Origin: Roseiarcus sp963806935
Lineage (GTDB): Bacteria > Pseudomonadota > Alphaproteobacteria > Rhizobiales > Beijerinckiaceae
Length of the DNA: 64,000 nt
Assembly: GCA_963806935.1 (NCBI GenBank)
Contig: CAWEAT010000011.1
Span: 124,001-188,000 of the forward strand
Direction of reading: 5' to 3'
The notes under the pieces are model-generated. The model was not told where the DNA came from. It was given only the letters and a program-made list of their open reading frames with translations, and searched no databases. Shown one piece after another: positions 9,516 through 18,635 of the stretch. The translations under genes and the position numbers were made by a program. The first letter of the stretch is position 1. Each line of letters starts with the position of its first letter.

Positions 9516-10988
9516 TCAGGCAACGCCCGCGAACGAGGAATGGATCACGCGCTCCTCGTTCAATTCGTCCCGCGCCAGTTCGGCGACGACCGCGCCGTTG
9601 CGAAATATGTAAGCGCGGTCGCAGTTCTTCAATTCCTCCGTTTCGGTCGTGTACCAGAGGAACGTTCGCCCCGCCTGCGCCTCGGCCCGGATCAGCTCGT
9701 AGACCTCGAGTTTGGTGGCGTAATCGACGCCGCGCATCGGATCGTCCATCAGCACGATGCGGGCGTCGGAGGCAAGCGCACGAGCGAAAAGCGCTTTCTG
9801 CTGATTGCCGCCGGAGAGGGAGAGAATCCTGCTGCGAACGTCTGGGGTCCGGATTTTGATTTTTTGTCGCCACGCGTCGGCCAGCGCCTCCTCGCGGCGA
9901 GCCGACAGCAGAGGGCCGGCGCGCAACTGCTTCAGCGAGCGCACGCCGATGTTCTGCGCAATCGACCATTGCGGGAAGACGCCGTCCGATTGCCGGTCCC
10001 CGGCAACCAAAGCAATGGGCCCTTTGACCGACGCGGTCGCTTGCCGGCGCGTGGCGGCGGAAAAAGTCGTCAACAGAAGATCGGTCTGGCCGTGGCCAGC
10101 GAGACCGGCAAGCCCGATGATCTCGCCCTCGTGCGCGATGACGCGCCGGTCGTCTGGCTGCCGTGCGGCGCGCACGCGTACGACAATCGGGGCCTCGCCG
10201 CCTCGGCCGGCCGCCGTGGCGGAGTGGGCGCGCGAAGCCTGGCTCTCAAAGCCGCCCATCGCGCCGACCAGCTTGGCGCGGTCAAAACCTCGCGCGCCGC
10301 CTCCTGCCACGACCTTTCCGTCCCTCATCACGATGATGCGGTCGCAAGTCGAGAGCACCTCGCCCAGGATGTGCGAGATCAGAGCGCAGCTGATCCCGGA
10401 GTCGACCGAGCGGCGCACGTAGGCCAGCAACTGTTCGGCGGTATGCTGGTCGAGCGATGAGGTCGGCTCGTCCAGAATGACGAGGCGCGCCGGGACATTG
10501 GAGACCGAGAATGCGCGAGCAATCTCGACCATCTGCTTTCTGCCAATGGTCAAGTCCTGCACCAGGTCGCTCGGCCTCACCCCATGTCCGGGAAAAATCT
10601 CGTCGAGCTGGTCGAGAACGAGCCGGCCCGCCCTGCGCCGCCAGCCGAACCCGCGGATCGCCGGATGGACGATCCGAGCGTTTTCCGCGACCGTGAGATT
10701 CGGGCACAACGACAGTTCCTGGAACACGCAGCGCAGGCCGAGCGCCGTCGCCCGCGCCGAATTCCAATGGGGCTGTTCTTCACCGCCGACGACAAGCCGT
10801 CCGCGGTCCGGCGTAACGGCGCCGTTGAGCACGTGCATCAGCGTCGATTTGCCGGCGCCGTTGTGACCGACAATGCCGACGCACTCGCCTGCCGTGAGAG
10901 AAAAATCGACGCCGTCCAGGGCCCGGACGGCGCCGTAAGATTTTTCGACTCCGGTGAAATCGACGAGTGGAGCGCCAGCGTCCGCCAT
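9516..10988 (-). CDS. CUT2 sugar ABC transporter ATP-binding protein (RbsA/XylG-like)
   Basis: This is a 490-aa double ATPase. The first half has a canonical Walker A 'GIVGHNGAGKSTLMH', a signature-region match 'VQDLTIGRKQMVEIARAF' and Walker B 'LVILDEPTSSLD'. The second half has a degenerate Walker A around 'GLAGHGQTDLL' but a good 'LSLSGGNQQKALFARAL' signature and 'RIVLMDDPMRGVD'. This asymmetry is normal for the RbsA class. It energises uptake of a monosaccharide; which sugar cannot be told from sequence. It sits between the binding protein gene and two permeases on the minus strand. Confidence 0.93.
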   Translation of the reverse strand: MADAGAPLVDFTGVEKSYGAVRALDGVDFSLTAGECVGIVGHNGAGKSTLMHVLNGAVTPDRGRLVVGGEEQPHWNSARATALGLRCVFQELSLCPNLTVAENARIVHPAIRGFGWRRRAGRLVLDQLDEIFPGHGVRPSDLVQDLTIGRKQMVEIARAFSVSNVPARLVILDEPTSSLDQHTAEQLLAYVRRSVDSGISCALISHILGEVLSTCDRIIVMRDGKVVAGGGARGFDRAKLVGAMGGFESQASRAHSATAAGRGGEAPIVVRVRAARQPDDRRVIAHEGEIIGLAGLAGHGQTDLLLTTFSAATRRQATASVKGPIALVAGDRQSDGVFPQWSIAQNIGVRSLKQLRAGPLLSARREEALADAWRQKIKIRTPDVRSRILSLSGGNQQKALFARALASDARIVLMDDPMRGVDYATKLEVYELIRAEAQAGRTFLWYTTETEELKNCDRAYIFRNGAVVAELARDELNEERVIHSSFAGVA

Positions 10989-11034
10989 GGTCTTATCGGC
11001 CCGCAGATCGCTGGGCGCTCATCGATCCGGGCGT

Positions 11035-12054
11035 TTACTTCGTGTTGGCCTTGATCGCGGCGATGGCGTCCGCCTGGGTGTACTCATGGCTGGCGACGCC
11101 GCCCTTGGGAATGTTCGGCAGCTCCTTCTCGAAATCGTCCTGGGTAAAGGCGAGGTAGGGCACGAGGAGATCGTGAGGAATATTCTTGTTGCCGTCGAGC
11201 ACCTGCTGCGCGACCCAGAAGGCGAGCGTCGACACGCCGGGCGCGATCGAGCCGGACCAGCTCATGTAGCCGTCCTTGTCCTTCTGTTCTTTCCAGTACA
11301 CGAACTCGTCCTGCCGATTGCCCATCATGATCGTCGGGCGCGGTTTGCCGGCCGCAGCAAAAGCCTGCGCCGCGCCATAGGCGTCGCCGCCCTGATCAAC
11401 CACGCCGACGATCGGCGGAAGCGACGGCAACACCGTCGCAACCGCCTTCTGCGCGGTCGTCTGATCCCAGTCGCCGGTCACGGAAGCCACGATCTTGAAT
11501 TCCGGATGCGCCTTCACGCCCTCGACGATGCCATCATGGACAGAGGCGTCGATGCCGGTGCCCGCCAGGCCGCGGATTTCCAGCAGGTTGCCGCCCTTGG
11601 GCTGGAACTTGGCCATATGCTCGACCTCTTGTCGGCCATAGTCCTTGAAGTCCACCACAATTCGGTACGCGCAGGGCTCGGTGACGACGCCATCAAACGA
11701 GACGACGACAATGCCGGCGTCGCAGGCCTGCTTGACCGCGCCGTTGAGCGCGTCGGGGGAAGCCGCATTGATGACGATGGCGTTATAGCCCTGCAAGATC
11801 AGGTTCTGGATCTGGGCCGCCTGCGTCGGCACTTCCTTGTCGGCGGTCGTGAAGACGTCGGCCGCAGCGACGATCCCGTCCGCGACCGCCTTCTTGGTGA
11901 CGATGTCGTAGCTCTTCAGCATCGCCTGGCGCCAGGAATTGCCGGCGTAGTTGTTGGAAAAGGCGATTTTCATCTTGCTGGTGTCGGCGTGCGCCGGCGC
12001 GGCGAGGAGCCCCGCTGCTGCGATCAGCGCCAATACGGAGACGTTGCGATTCAT
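11035..12054 (-). CDS. Sugar ABC transporter periplasmic binding protein (RbsB-like)
   Basis: This is a 339-aa exported binding protein with a Sec signal peptide ending at 'LAAPAHA'. The Peripla_BP_4 fold is visible: the first beta strand 'KMKIAFSNNYAGNSWRQ', the hinge-region block 'ILQGYNAIVINAASPDALNGAVKQACDAGI' and later 'IVGVVDQGGDAYGAAQAF'. It is the first gene of the operon, as is usual for CUT2 systems, so the operon promoter should lie within 12055-12200. The ligand is probably a sugar or sugar-like molecule; specificity is not readable. Confidence 0.92.
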   Translation of the reverse strand: MNRNVSVLALIAAAGLLAAPAHADTSKMKIAFSNNYAGNSWRQAMLKSYDIVTKKAVADGIVAAADVFTTADKEVPTQAAQIQNLILQGYNAIVINAASPDALNGAVKQACDAGIVVVSFDGVVTEPCAYRIVVDFKDYGRQEVEHMAKFQPKGGNLLEIRGLAGTGIDASVHDGIVEGVKAHPEFKIVASVTGDWDQTTAQKAVATVLPSLPPIVGVVDQGGDAYGAAQAFAAAGKPRPTIMMGNRQDEFVYWKEQKDKDGYMSWSGSIAPGVSTLAFWVAQQVLDGNKNIPHDLLVPYLAFTQDDFEKELPNIPKGGVASHEYTQADAIAAIKANTK

Positions 12055-12200
12055 GGAAAGATCCTCCCTCGGGAACGAGTATGCGCGCTTGGGACGCGGC
12101 CAAATTTTTGCGTTTGTCGTTGATGAAGCATCGGCCGTTTGGAACCGCCGCTGCCGCGATCGACAGCTAACATGCCAGAGAAAAGACGGTCAATGACCCG

Positions 12201-12896
12201 TCACTCCATTTCCCTCACCTGCCCGTCACGGATGGTGACCCGGCGGTCCATGCGGGCGGCGAGGTCCATGTTGTGGGTGGCGACGAGCGCGGCGAGCCCG
12301 CTCGCCTTGACCAGCGCGGCGAGTGTCGCAAACACATGATCGGCGGTTTTCGGGTCCAGATTGCCGGTCGGCTCGTCGGCCAGGAGCACCCGCGGGCCGT
12401 TGGCGACCGCGCGCGCGATGGCGACGCGCTGCTGTTCGCCGCCGGACAATTCCGCCGGCCGATGGGTTTCGCGCTGGGCAAGACCCAGGTAGGCGAGCAA
12501 TTCATGGGCTCGCAACGCGGCCTGGGCGCGCGGCAGGCCGGCGATCATCTGCGGCAGGACGAGGTTCTCCAGCGCCGAGAACTCCGGCAGCAAGTGATGG
12601 AACTGGTAAACGAAGCCGATTTCGGTGCGTCTGAGCGCGGTTCGCTTGTCGTCAGTCATGGTCGAGGTCGCAGCGCCGCCGATTTTAACCTCGCCGGCGT
12701 CGGGCCGCTCCAACAGGCCCGCCAGATGGAGGAGCGTCGATTTTCCCGCGCCCGACGGCGCGATCAGCGCCACCGATTGTCCGGGCAAGAGCTCAAGACT
12801 CGCGCCGTTCAGGACCTCGACGGTCGTTTCGCCCCGCCCATATCGGCGCTCAACTTCGTCGAGAGTGAGAGCGGCGACGCGCGCAGCGTCATTCAT
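12201..12896 (-). CDS. lolD: Lipoprotein-releasing ABC transporter ATPase
   Basis: LolD powers extraction of outer-membrane lipoproteins from the inner membrane for handover to LolA. This 231-aa ATPase has Walker A 'LIAPSGAGKSTLLH', Q-loop 'GFVYQFHHLLPEF' (the Lol-type 'HHLLPEF' block), signature 'LSGGEQQRVAIARA', Walker B 'VLLADEPTGNLD' and the switch His 'ATHNMDL'. Its start overlaps the end of the permease gene by eight bases, so the pair is translationally coupled. Confidence 0.95.
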   Translation of the reverse strand: MNDAARVAALTLDEVERRYGRGETTVEVLNGASLELLPGQSVALIAPSGAGKSTLLHLAGLLERPDAGEVKIGGAATSTMTDDKRTALRRTEIGFVYQFHHLLPEFSALENLVLPQMIAGLPRAQAALRAHELLAYLGLAQRETHRPAELSGGEQQRVAIARAVANGPRVLLADEPTGNLDPKTADHVFATLAALVKASGLAALVATHNMDLAARMDRRVTIRDGQVREME

Positions 12897-14187
12897 AGCG
12901 CAGCGCTTCTACCGGATCGAGCTTGGCCGCCCGCCAGGACGGATAGATCGTCGCCGCGAGCGACAAGATCAGCGCCATCGCGACGACCGCGAGAACGTCC
13001 GTCAATTCGACACGCGAGGGCAATTGCGACAGGAAGTAGAATTCGGACGGAAAGAGGTTGGCGCCGGTGAGCCAGCTCAGGCCCTTTCGGATCGGCTCGA
13101 CGTTGTAGGCGACGACGAGGCCAAGCGCCAGACCGACGGCCGTCCCAACGAATCCGATCGTCGCGCCGGTGATGAGAAAGATGCGCATGATCGCGCCGCG
13201 CGTCGCGCCCATGGTGCGCAGGACGGCGATCGCGCGCGCTTTGTCCTGCACCAGCATGATGAGGCCGGAGATGATGTTGAGCGCGGCCACCAGCATGATC
13301 AGCGTCAGAATGGCGAACATCACGTTGCTCTCGACCGCCAGAACGTCGAAAAAGCTGCGGTTGAGCTGGCGCCAGTCGGTGTCGATCATCGGCCGCTGTT
13401 GAGCCGGCTCAATCCTTTGCCGCATCGCGTCCATATCGTCGGGATCGGCGACATAAACTTCAATGACGCTGGCTTGGCCATCCTGGTTGAAGAACGTCTG
13501 CGCCTCCGCGAGCGGCATGAAGATGAAGGTGTTGTCGAACGTCGTCATTCCGATCTGGAAAATGGCCGCGACGGGGTAGGACTTCACGCGCGGCGTTACG
13601 CCGAACGGAGTTTCCGCGCCATGCGGCGCGATGATCGTCATCTTGTCGCCGACCCTCAGGCTCAAGTGCTCGGCGAGCTTGGCGCCGACCGCGACGCCCC
13701 GTCCGGAATCGAAACCGTCAAACGAGCCCTGAATCACGTGGCCTGCGATCCCTGGAAGGCGCTCGAGATCGCGCCCCCGAATGCCCCGAACCAGAGCGCC
13801 GGACGAGCCATAGGGAGAGCTGGCGAACGCCTGGCCTTCGACCAGCGGCAATGCGAGAGTGACGCCCGGGACCTTGCTCACCCTTTCCGCCACCGCGTCG
13901 TAGTCGGTCAGCGGCGTCTCGACCCCCTGCAGAAACATGTGGCCGTTGAGGCCGATCATTTTGTCCATCAGGTCGTGGCGGAAGCCATTCATCACCGCCA
14001 TGACAACAATCAGCGCTGCGACGCCGAGCACGATGCCGAGGAACGAGAATCCGGCTATGACCGAGATCGAGCGCTGAGCGTTGCGCGCGCGAAGATAGCG
14101 AAACGCGACCATCCACTCGAAGGCCGAAAAGGCCCGGGTCGCCGGCGCCGCCGCGGGACGGGCAGCCTCAATTGCAACGGCTGTCAC
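12889..14187 (-). CDS. lolC: Lipoprotein-releasing ABC transporter permease (LolC/LolE family)
   Basis: This 432-aa inner-membrane protein has the MacB/FtsX-like layout. One N-terminal helix ('VIAGFSFLGIVLGVAALIVVMAVMNGF') is followed by a periplasmic domain of about 200 residues and three C-terminal helices. The alphaproteobacterial family often uses a single LolC/E-type permease as a homodimer (LolF), and no second permease is seen here. It extracts lipoproteins with LolD, encoded immediately downstream, and follows proS by 15 bases. Confidence 0.93.
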   Translation of the reverse strand: MTAVAIEAARPAAAPATRAFSAFEWMVAFRYLRARNAQRSISVIAGFSFLGIVLGVAALIVVMAVMNGFRHDLMDKMIGLNGHMFLQGVETPLTDYDAVAERVSKVPGVTLALPLVEGQAFASSPYGSSGALVRGIRGRDLERLPGIAGHVIQGSFDGFDSGRGVAVGAKLAEHLSLRVGDKMTIIAPHGAETPFGVTPRVKSYPVAAIFQIGMTTFDNTFIFMPLAEAQTFFNQDGQASVIEVYVADPDDMDAMRQRIEPAQQRPMIDTDWRQLNRSFFDVLAVESNVMFAILTLIMLVAALNIISGLIMLVQDKARAIAVLRTMGATRGAIMRIFLITGATIGFVGTAVGLALGLVVAYNVEPIRKGLSWLTGANLFPSEFYFLSQLPSRVELTDVLAVVAMALILSLAATIYPSWRAAKLDPVEALRYE

Positions 14188-14202
14188 GGCGAGCCATTCC
14201 CA

Positions 14203-15549
14203 TCAAGGATTGGGCTGGTAGGGTAGAGACCCGCCGAGCCGGGCAATCGCCGCATCGAGGCTCATTAGCTCGCGCTCGCCGCCGCGGCGGGTCTTGAGCT
14301 CGACCTTGCCCTCGGCGATGCTCTTGGGACCGACGATCGCCTGATGCGGCGCGCCGACCAGATCCATGGCGGCAAACTTCGCGCCCGGCCGCTCGTCGCG
14401 ATCATCGTAGAGAACGTCAACCCCTGCCTTCTCAAGCGACGCGTAGAGCCGCGCGCAAGCGGCGTCACAGGCGCCGTCGCCGACTTTCAGATTGATGAGC
14501 CCGACACGAAATGGCGCGACCGCCTCGGGCCAGATTGGGCCGTTGTCGTCGTGGTTGGCTTCGATCAGCGCGGCAGCGAGCCGGGTCGGCCCAATGCCGT
14601 ATGAGCCCATATGCACGGCGTGCTCCTTGCCGTCCGGTCCGTTGACGACCGCCTTCATGGGAGCCGAATACTTGGTCCCGAAGTAGAAAATATGGCCGAC
14701 CTCGATCCCGCGCGCAGAAATCCGGGCCTTCGGATCGAGCTTTTCGAACGCCGCCGGATCGTGCTTCTCCGAAGTCGCCGCGTAGAGCGAGGTCCACTTG
14801 TCGACGATCCCCTGCATCGTCTCCACGCTGCCGAAGTCGATGTCCTCGGGCGGCGTCTGAAACGAGAGATAGTCGCGGTGGCAGAACACCTCGCTTTCGC
14901 CGGTCGAAGCGAGAATGAGGAACTCATGGCTCAGGTCGCCGCCGATCGGGCCGGATTCGGCGCGCATCGGAATGGCGGTGAGGCCAAGGCGGGCGAAGGT
15001 GCGGAGATAGGCGGTGAACTCCTTGTTGTAGGAATGGCGCGCCGCCGCCTGGTCGAGGTCGAACGAATAGGCATCCTTCATCAGGAATTCGCGCGAGCGC
15101 ATGACGCCGAAGCGCGGCCGGACCTCATCGCGGAACTTCCATTGGATGTGGTAGAGGTTGAGCGGCAAATCCTTGTAAGAGCGCACCGATGCCCGGAAGA
15201 TTTCGGTGATCATCTCCTCGTTGGTCGGCCCGTACAGCATGTCGCGATCGTGCCGGTCGCGAATGCGCAGCATCTCCTTGCCGTAGTCGTCGTAGCGTCC
15301 GGATTCGCGCCACAGATCGGCTGACTGGATGGTCGGCATCAGGACCTCGATCGCGCCGGCGCGGTTCTGCTCCTCGCGGACGATGGCGCAAATCTTGTGC
15401 AGCACCCGGACGCCGAGCGGCAGCCAGGCGTAGCTGCCCGCCGCCTCCTGCCGGATCATGCCGGCGCGCAGCATGAGGCGATGAGAGACGATCTCCGCCT
15501 CCTTGGGCGTCTCCTTGAGAATCGGCAGGAAATAACGGGAAAGACGCAT
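14203..15549 (-). CDS. proS: Prolyl-tRNA synthetase (short alphaproteobacterial type)
   Basis: The 448-aa class II synthetase charges tRNA-Pro. Motif 1 lies near the N-terminus ('GMIRQEAAGSYAWLPLG'), motif 2 around 'KFRDEVRPRFGVMRSREFLMKDAYSF' and motif 3 at 'GSYGIGPTRLAAALIE', followed by the anticodon-binding domain. The insertion (editing) domain found in E. coli ProRS is absent, as expected for alphaproteobacteria, so the length is normal. It is essential. The ATG at 15549 matches the family start 'MRLSRYFLPILKETP'. Confidence 0.97.
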   Translation of the reverse strand: MRLSRYFLPILKETPKEAEIVSHRLMLRAGMIRQEAAGSYAWLPLGVRVLHKICAIVREEQNRAGAIEVLMPTIQSADLWRESGRYDDYGKEMLRIRDRHDRDMLYGPTNEEMITEIFRASVRSYKDLPLNLYHIQWKFRDEVRPRFGVMRSREFLMKDAYSFDLDQAAARHSYNKEFTAYLRTFARLGLTAIPMRAESGPIGGDLSHEFLILASTGESEVFCHRDYLSFQTPPEDIDFGSVETMQGIVDKWTSLYAATSEKHDPAAFEKLDPKARISARGIEVGHIFYFGTKYSAPMKAVVNGPDGKEHAVHMGSYGIGPTRLAAALIEANHDDNGPIWPEAVAPFRVGLINLKVGDGACDAACARLYASLEKAGVDVLYDDRDERPGAKFAAMDLVGAPHQAIVGPKSIAEGKVELKTRRGGERELMSLDAAIARLGGSLPYQPNP

Positions 15550-15694
15550 GCGGGACGCTCAGCGGATCGAAATCAGGGCGCGACGGCGGCGCCCAGGGCC
15601 GGGCCTTATGGCCTCAGACCCGTGAAAAGGGCAAGCAATAGCTGCTCGAAAAATCCTGCATTCCCCGCGATGACGGGACGCGGCGAGGCCGCCC

Positions 15695-16120
15695 TCAGTG
15701 CGCCAGCCGACGCAGAAACTCGATGTCCACGAGACCCGCGTGCTGCTTTGCGACCTTGCCTTTTTCGAACGCGATCAGAGTCGGAATGCCGCGGATGCCG
15801 AAGCGGGCTGCGATCGCCGGCTCCTCGTCGACGTTGACCTTGGCGAAGCGGGCGCGCGGTTCGAGCTCTTTTGCCGCGCGGTCGAAAATCGGCGCCATCG
15901 CCCGGCACGGCCCGCACCAGGGGGCCCAGAAATCGACGATGACCGGGCCGTCGCTGCGCTCGATCGTCTTGTCGAAAGTCTTCGCTGTCAACGCGACCGG
16001 TTCGCCCGTGAACAGCCTCGACTTGCAGACGCCGCAAATCGCCTCGGCGGCGGGACGGTCGGACGGGACGCGGTTGACCGCTGAACAATGTGGGCAAACG
16101 GTGTGAACGGACTCGGACAT
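15695..16120 (-). CDS. trxC: Thioredoxin 2 (TrxC) with N-terminal zinc finger
   Basis: This cytoplasmic disulfide reductase of 141 aa carries an N-terminal zinc-binding module with two CxxC pairs ('VCPHCSAVNR' and 'ICGVCKSRL'). It is followed by a thioredoxin fold with the active site 'FWAPWCGPCRAMAP' and the cis-Pro loop 'GIRGIPTLIAFEKG'. The start 'MSESVHTVCPHC' at 16120 fits the family; an in-frame extension to 16195 is rich in Arg and unlikely. TrxC proteins are tied to oxidative stress, but no regulator site is evident here. Confidence 0.95.
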   Translation of the reverse strand: MSESVHTVCPHCSAVNRVPSDRPAAEAICGVCKSRLFTGEPVALTAKTFDKTIERSDGPVIVDFWAPWCGPCRAMAPIFDRAAKELEPRARFAKVNVDEEPAIAARFGIRGIPTLIAFEKGKVAKQHAGLVDIEFLRRLAH

Positions 16121-16350
16121 GACGGCGCCTCTGATTGAGACGCGGCTCACATGGCGAGCGCGCGCTCTTCGCGCAAGACGCGTCGCTGAGCGCACAGCGC
16201 TCTTCGTTCACAATTCGTGATCGCGCAGTCCGGTAACCGCGGTTCGCAGCGCGGCGTAGAAGCTCCTGCAGGGGCCAGGACGGCTCCGCCGAACGGCGCA
16301 ACTGCCGCCGAGTCGGGACATATGCTGTTGTTCACACGGAGAATTTTCAC

Positions 16351-16632
16351 ATGAACGCCAGATCCGCGATCACCGCCGCCGCGCTCGCGGCCTCCCTCGC
16401 CGGGGCGCTTGCGACCGTCGCGAAGGCGGGCCCTGCCCCGGCCCAGCCCGGCGCCGACAAATGCTACGGCGTCGCGCTTGCAGGCAAGAACGACTGCGCC
16501 GCCGGCGCCGGCACGACCTGCGCCGGCACCTCCACCGTCGACTACGATCCAGGGCACTGGAAATATGTCGCCAAAGGCACCTGCGAAGCCATGAAGACGC
16601 CGAAGGGCCACGGCTCGCTGACCGCGATGTGA
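16351..16632 (+). CDS. Bufferin-like (DUF2282/BufA family) exported Cys protein, orphan
   Basis: This 93-aa protein has a Sec signal ('AALAASLAGALATVAKA') and a small mature domain with four Cys, in 'DKCYGVALAGKNDC', 'TTCAGTS' and 'GTCEAM'. That matches the DUF2282/BufA family. Related bufferins are RiPP metallophores that bind copper after Cys modification by the DUF692 enzyme BufB with BufC. No bufB, bufC or DoxX-type gene lies nearby, so it is an orphan; the modifying enzymes may be elsewhere, or the protein may act unmodified. A strong terminator follows at 16655. The start was chosen because the signal peptide begins there. Confidence 0.82.
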   Translation: MNARSAITAAALAASLAGALATVAKAGPAPAQPGADKCYGVALAGKNDCAAGAGTTCAGTSTVDYDPGHWKYVAKGTCEAMKTPKGHGSLTAM

Positions 16633-16654
16633 GCTTTCGGGCCCGCTTCTTTCC

Positions 16655-16684
16655 GGCCCCGCTCGCGTGAGCGGGGCCGCTTGT
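16655..16684. terminator. Rho-independent terminator, likely bidirectional
   Basis: A perfect 10-bp GC stem (16655-16664 pairing with 16669-16678) closes a 4-base loop (GCGT) and is followed by a weak T-rich tail. It lies between the ends of the bufferin-like gene and the convergent acyl-CoA synthetase gene, so it can serve both. Confidence 0.75.
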
Positions 16685-16697
16685 TGGCGCGAAGCTA

Positions 16698-18411
16698 TTA
16701 TTCCGGAAAATCCTCGATCCTGAACTCCGATTCCGCCCTCTCGCCGCGTTCAGCGAGCGCGGATTCGCGCATGCGCAGCTCAACTCGCCGGATCTTGCCC
16801 GATATGGTCTTCGGCAGTTCGTAAAACTCGATGCGCCGCACGCGTTTATAGGGTGAGAGCCGCTCGCGGAGGTGGGCGAAGATCGCGGCAGCGGTTGCGC
16901 GGTCTCCAGCAAAGCCGGCGGCAAGCGTGACATAGGCCTTCGGAATGGTGTGGCGCACCGGGTCGGGCGCCGGCACGACTGCGGCTTCCGCGACCGCCGC
17001 ATGTTCGATCAGCACGCTTTCGAGTTCGAATGGGCTCAGGCGATAGTCGCTCGATTTGAAAACGTCATCGGCGCGACCGATGAAGGCGATGTGGCCTTCA
17101 GCGTCGCGCGAGGCGACGTCGCCGGTCCGGTAATACTCGCCCTCGATCTGCATGAGGTCGCCATTCTCGTTCTGATAGCCGCGCATCAGGCCCACAGGCC
17201 GCGGGCGCAAGGGAATCGCGATCTCGCCGTTGTCGCTCTCGAGCCCGTCGGCGTCGAGGAGCGCGATGCGATAACCGGGCAAGGGTCGCCCCATCGACCC
17301 CGGGACGACCGCCTGTCCGGGCGAGTTGCCGATCATCATCGTGGTCTCGGTCTGGCCGTAGGAATCGCGCAAGGTTAGGCCCCAGGCGCGTCTCACCTGC
17401 TCGATGATCTCGGGGTTCACGGGCTCGCCGGCCGCGTTGACCTCGCGGAGCGCGACTTTCCATTGTCCGAGGTCGTGTTGGATCAGCATCCGCCACACGG
17501 TCGGCGGCGCGCAGAATGTCGTGACCTCATGTTCGATCAGCGCATCGAGCGTCGCCCGCGGGTCGAACCGCCCCGCGAACGCGATTACCGTCGCTCCGGC
17601 GTTCCACGGCGCAAAGACGCTTGACCAGGCATGCTTGGCCCATCCGGGCGACGAAATGTTGAGATGTGCGTCACCGGGCATGAGACCCAGTCCGTACATC
17701 GTCGACAAATGCCCAATCGGGTAGCTCGCATGGCTGTGCACAACCAGCTTCGAGCGCGCGGTCGTACCCGAGGTGAAATAGAGGAGCATCGGGTCGTCGG
17801 CCTTGGTCGGACCGTCGGGCTCGAAGCGCTCGGCGCCGCCGAGAAGCGCGTCGTAGGATCGCCAGCCGAGTGGCGCCTCGCCAATCGCGATCCGCTCGAT
17901 CGTTCCTCCGGCGCGCGCGAATTTCTCCGCCTCGGCGCCGTGGGTGATCAGGAACTTCGCCCTGCCGCGGTCCAACCGGTCGGCGATGTCGACTGGGGCG
18001 CAGCGCCGGCATCGCCGGGATCAGCACCAGGCCGAGTTTCATCGCGGCCAGCATTGTCACCCATAGCTCCGGGACCACGCCCAGCATCATCAGGAGCCGG
18101 TCGCCGCGCCTCGCCCCGAGCGCGCGCAGACCATTGGCGAGCCGCGACGATTCCCGGCTGAGGTCGGCGAAGCTCCTCGTTTCGACGCCGTCGCCGATGA
18201 CTTTCAGCGCCGGCTTGAGGCCGTCCTCGCCGGCCGCGAGTTCCGCGTCGAACCAGTCGAGCGCCCAGTTGAACCGCTCCGGACGCGGCCAGACGAACGC
18301 CGCCCTCGCGCCGTGATAGTCGCCGCGAAAGTTGAGGAGCAGGTCCCGCGCCTCGCGAAAGGTCGGCGCCTTACCTGAACTGGCGGAGGATGAGAACGAG
18401 ACCTGAGACAT
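16698..18411 (-). pseudogene. AMP-forming acyl-CoA synthetase, one-base frameshift
   Basis: This is an acetyl/medium-chain acyl-CoA synthetase of about 570 aa in two frames. The N-terminal part (from 18411) runs to 'LGLVLIPAMPAL'. The remainder begins 'DIADRLDRGRAKF' and contains the P-loop 'LYFTSGTTARSKLVVHSH', 'DSYGQTET', 'GEYYRTGDVA' and the C-terminal 'LPKTISGKIRRVELR' with the catalytic Lys. One surplus base within 17996-18001 (a C run on the coding strand) accounts for the break. The catalytic parts are all conserved, which argues against long-term decay. It would activate a carboxylic acid with ATP and CoA; the chain length is not readable. Confidence 0.8.
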
Positions 18412-18635
18412 CCGTTGAACGTCACTCCCCTTGACGGAGCCGACTTACCGCCGCCACAAAGAATTTGAGAGGCTGGCGCCAATCACAGCCCTTGTCGAGG
18501 CCTCTTAGGCGTCGTGGATGGAGCGGACGTCAATCCCGACAGCCTGGCGCGCGTGCGCTCGCCCGAAAACGGCTACAGGTCCGTGACCTTCGCCAAGGAC
18601 GTCGAAGCATCGATGCGAATCAGCGGCAGCGAGCG

